Below, piece after piece: positions 12,221 through 13,009 of a DNA stretch of 13,009 nt (position 1 is the stretch's first letter; each line of letters begins with the position of its first letter). The notes under the pieces are model-generated. The model saw only the letters and a program-made list of their open reading frames with translations, was not told the DNA's origin and ran no database searches. The translations under genes and the position numbers were made by a program. Origin of the DNA: Aquificales bacterium (GTDB lineage Bacteria; Aquificota; Aquificia; Aquificales; QOAS01); contig JALVTI010000016.1 in NCBI GenBank assembly GCA_027035985.1, positions 1-13,009 of the forward strand. The letters are read 5' to 3'.

Positions 12221-13009
12221 CTAAGTGGAGACGACATATTTTTTTCCTTCGAAGGTTCCTACTCTTACCTTTCCCTCCCTTTGGAGTTTTTCGAGCACCT
12301 CCTCCAAACCCTCGTCGGTGAGGTTTAAAGCTCTTTTCACCTCTTCGAGGGGTGAGGGACGTCTTTTTACCATCTCGAGGAGCCTTTTTTCCACCTCCCC
12401 CGCGCGGGAGGGGATTCCCTTTATATCCTCGAGGCGTAGGTAGTTGTAGCAGACTATGTCGGTTTTGGGATAACCGACCCTCTTTGCGATATCGAGCAGT
12501 TCCTCCTCCGAAAGACCTCTCACGTTGTAGGCGGGGGGGCGCACCACCGTGTTGAGCTGCCACCGGTCGGGCTTTAGGCGGTGAACCCATTTCCCAATTT
12601 TTTCAACCTCTTCGGGAGTGTCGTTAACACCTTTCACAAAGAGGGTTTCGAGCCAAATTTCCCCCCCGAAGTGGTCTTTGAGTTTTTGAAGCCCCTCGAG
12701 GACTTTTTTCGCCGTCAATCCCCGCGCGGGGTGGTTTACCCTCTTGAAGACCTCCTCCGAAACCGCATCGAGGGAGGGGGAGACCAAATCGAACCACCTT
12801 AGGTCTCTTAAAACCTCTTCCATGTGGAGGGTCGAGGCATTTGTCAAAAGCGCCACCTTGAGGTCGGGACGGAGTTCCTTTACGAACCTCGCAATCTCGC
12901 CAAACTTTGTGTGGAGGGTCGGCTCCCCGTTTCCCGAAAGGGTTACATAATCGACGTAAAAGCTCTCATCCCTTAGTAGGTCTTCCAGTTCCCTCTTAAC
13001 CTCATCGGT
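12221..13009 (-). CDS. radical SAM protein (COG0731-like) with C-terminal winged helix, 5'-truncated by window edge
   Basis: The frame is open from the right edge (13009) to a TAG at 12221-12223, giving 262 C-terminal residues. The valine codon (GTG) at 12856 is internal, not the start, because strong family sequence lies upstream of it. Visible are YVTLSGNGEPTLH (residues 21-33, the GGE-like SAM-binding segment), VALLTNAST, WFDLVSPSLDA, ETLFVKGVND and WQLNTVVRPPAY, which match radical SAM oxidoreductases of the COG0731 group (relatives of archaeal TYW1). The cluster motif CxxxCxxC must lie in the missing N-terminus. Residues about 215-262 form a winged helix (SPLEEVKRALNLTDEG through GKKYVV), an unusual addition. 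The substrate is unknown. Confidence 0.8.
   Translation of the reverse strand, partial: TDEVKRELEDLLRDESFYVDYVTLSGNGEPTLHTKFGEIARFVKELRPDLKVALLTNASTLHMEEVLRDLRWFDLVSPSLDAVSEEVFKRVNHPARGLTAKKVLEGLQKLKDHFGGEIWLETLFVKGVNDTPEEVEKIGKWVHRLKPDRWQLNTVVRPPAYNVRGLSEEELLDIAKRVGYPKTDIVCYNYLRLEDIKGIPSRAGEVEKRLLEMVKRRPSPLEEVKRALNLTDEGLEEVLEKLQREGKVRVGTFEGKKYVVST

Noticed and set aside
12144..12590. 148-aa minus-strand reading frame overlapping the radical SAM gene and trpB end
   Set aside because: Gly/Arg/Lys/Pro-rich translation typical of the wrong frame, overlapping two solid genes.
12221..12856. Radical SAM gene beginning at 12856
   Set aside because: The frame continues to the window edge and encodes the conserved SGNGEPTLH segment upstream, so GTG at 12856-12854 is an internal valine codon.
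1..13009. CRISPR array, toxin-antitoxin pair or phage/defence genes
   Set aside because: No regularly spaced repeats and no recognisable toxin, antitoxin, nuclease or phage structural genes on either strand.

Overview
This window is a stretch of bacterial chromosome carrying mostly core genes, packed tightly on both strands. LptB, KdsD and several lipoproteins point to a Gram-negative, lipopolysaccharide-making cell. Heavy use of ATA for isoleucine and AGG/AGA for arginine, Lys/Glu-rich proteins and very short intergenic gaps suggest a thermophile. The overall protein style looks like Aquificota. That is an inference from sequence style, not a database match.

Layout. Positions 1-181 hold the 3' end of an unidentified basic protein, possibly a DDE transposase C-terminus. 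About 285 bp without a convincing gene follow, with a hairpin, a tandem 11-bp repeat and a good sigma70-like promoter. A plus-strand set runs from 467 to 2576: a small putative winged-helix protein, a YihY-family membrane protein and a thioredoxin-fold lipoprotein. It meets a minus-strand operon (alaC, lptB, HIT hydrolase; 5096 to 2581) at a bidirectional terminator. Upstream of alaC on the minus strand lie rsgA and a 77-aa unknown protein, separated by an intrinsic terminator. A short divergent region leads to plus-strand epmA-like and kdsD genes. kdsD converges, through a second symmetrical terminator, on a minus-strand five-gene operon: crcB, purS, a two-helix membrane protein, proB and a lipoprotein. 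trpB diverges from crcB and converges, with only 5 bp between stop codons, on a radical SAM gene that runs off the right edge.

Functionally the genes are housekeeping: amino-acid metabolism (alaC, proB, trpB), purine synthesis (purS), envelope biogenesis (lptB, kdsD, lipoproteins, thiol-disulfide chemistry), ribosome and translation factors (rsgA, epmA), nucleotide damage control (HIT) and fluoride export (crcB). I see no CRISPR array, defence island, prophage, rRNA or tRNA gene, and no convincing new multi-gene system.

The more unusual signals are small-scale. They are tandem operator-like repeats beside a small wHTH protein, a perfect palindrome over a start codon, a terminator-like hairpin inside epmA, recurrent GCGAAGC-type mini-hairpins, hairpins that double as coding 3' ends, and a split between genes with and without Shine-Dalgarno sequences.
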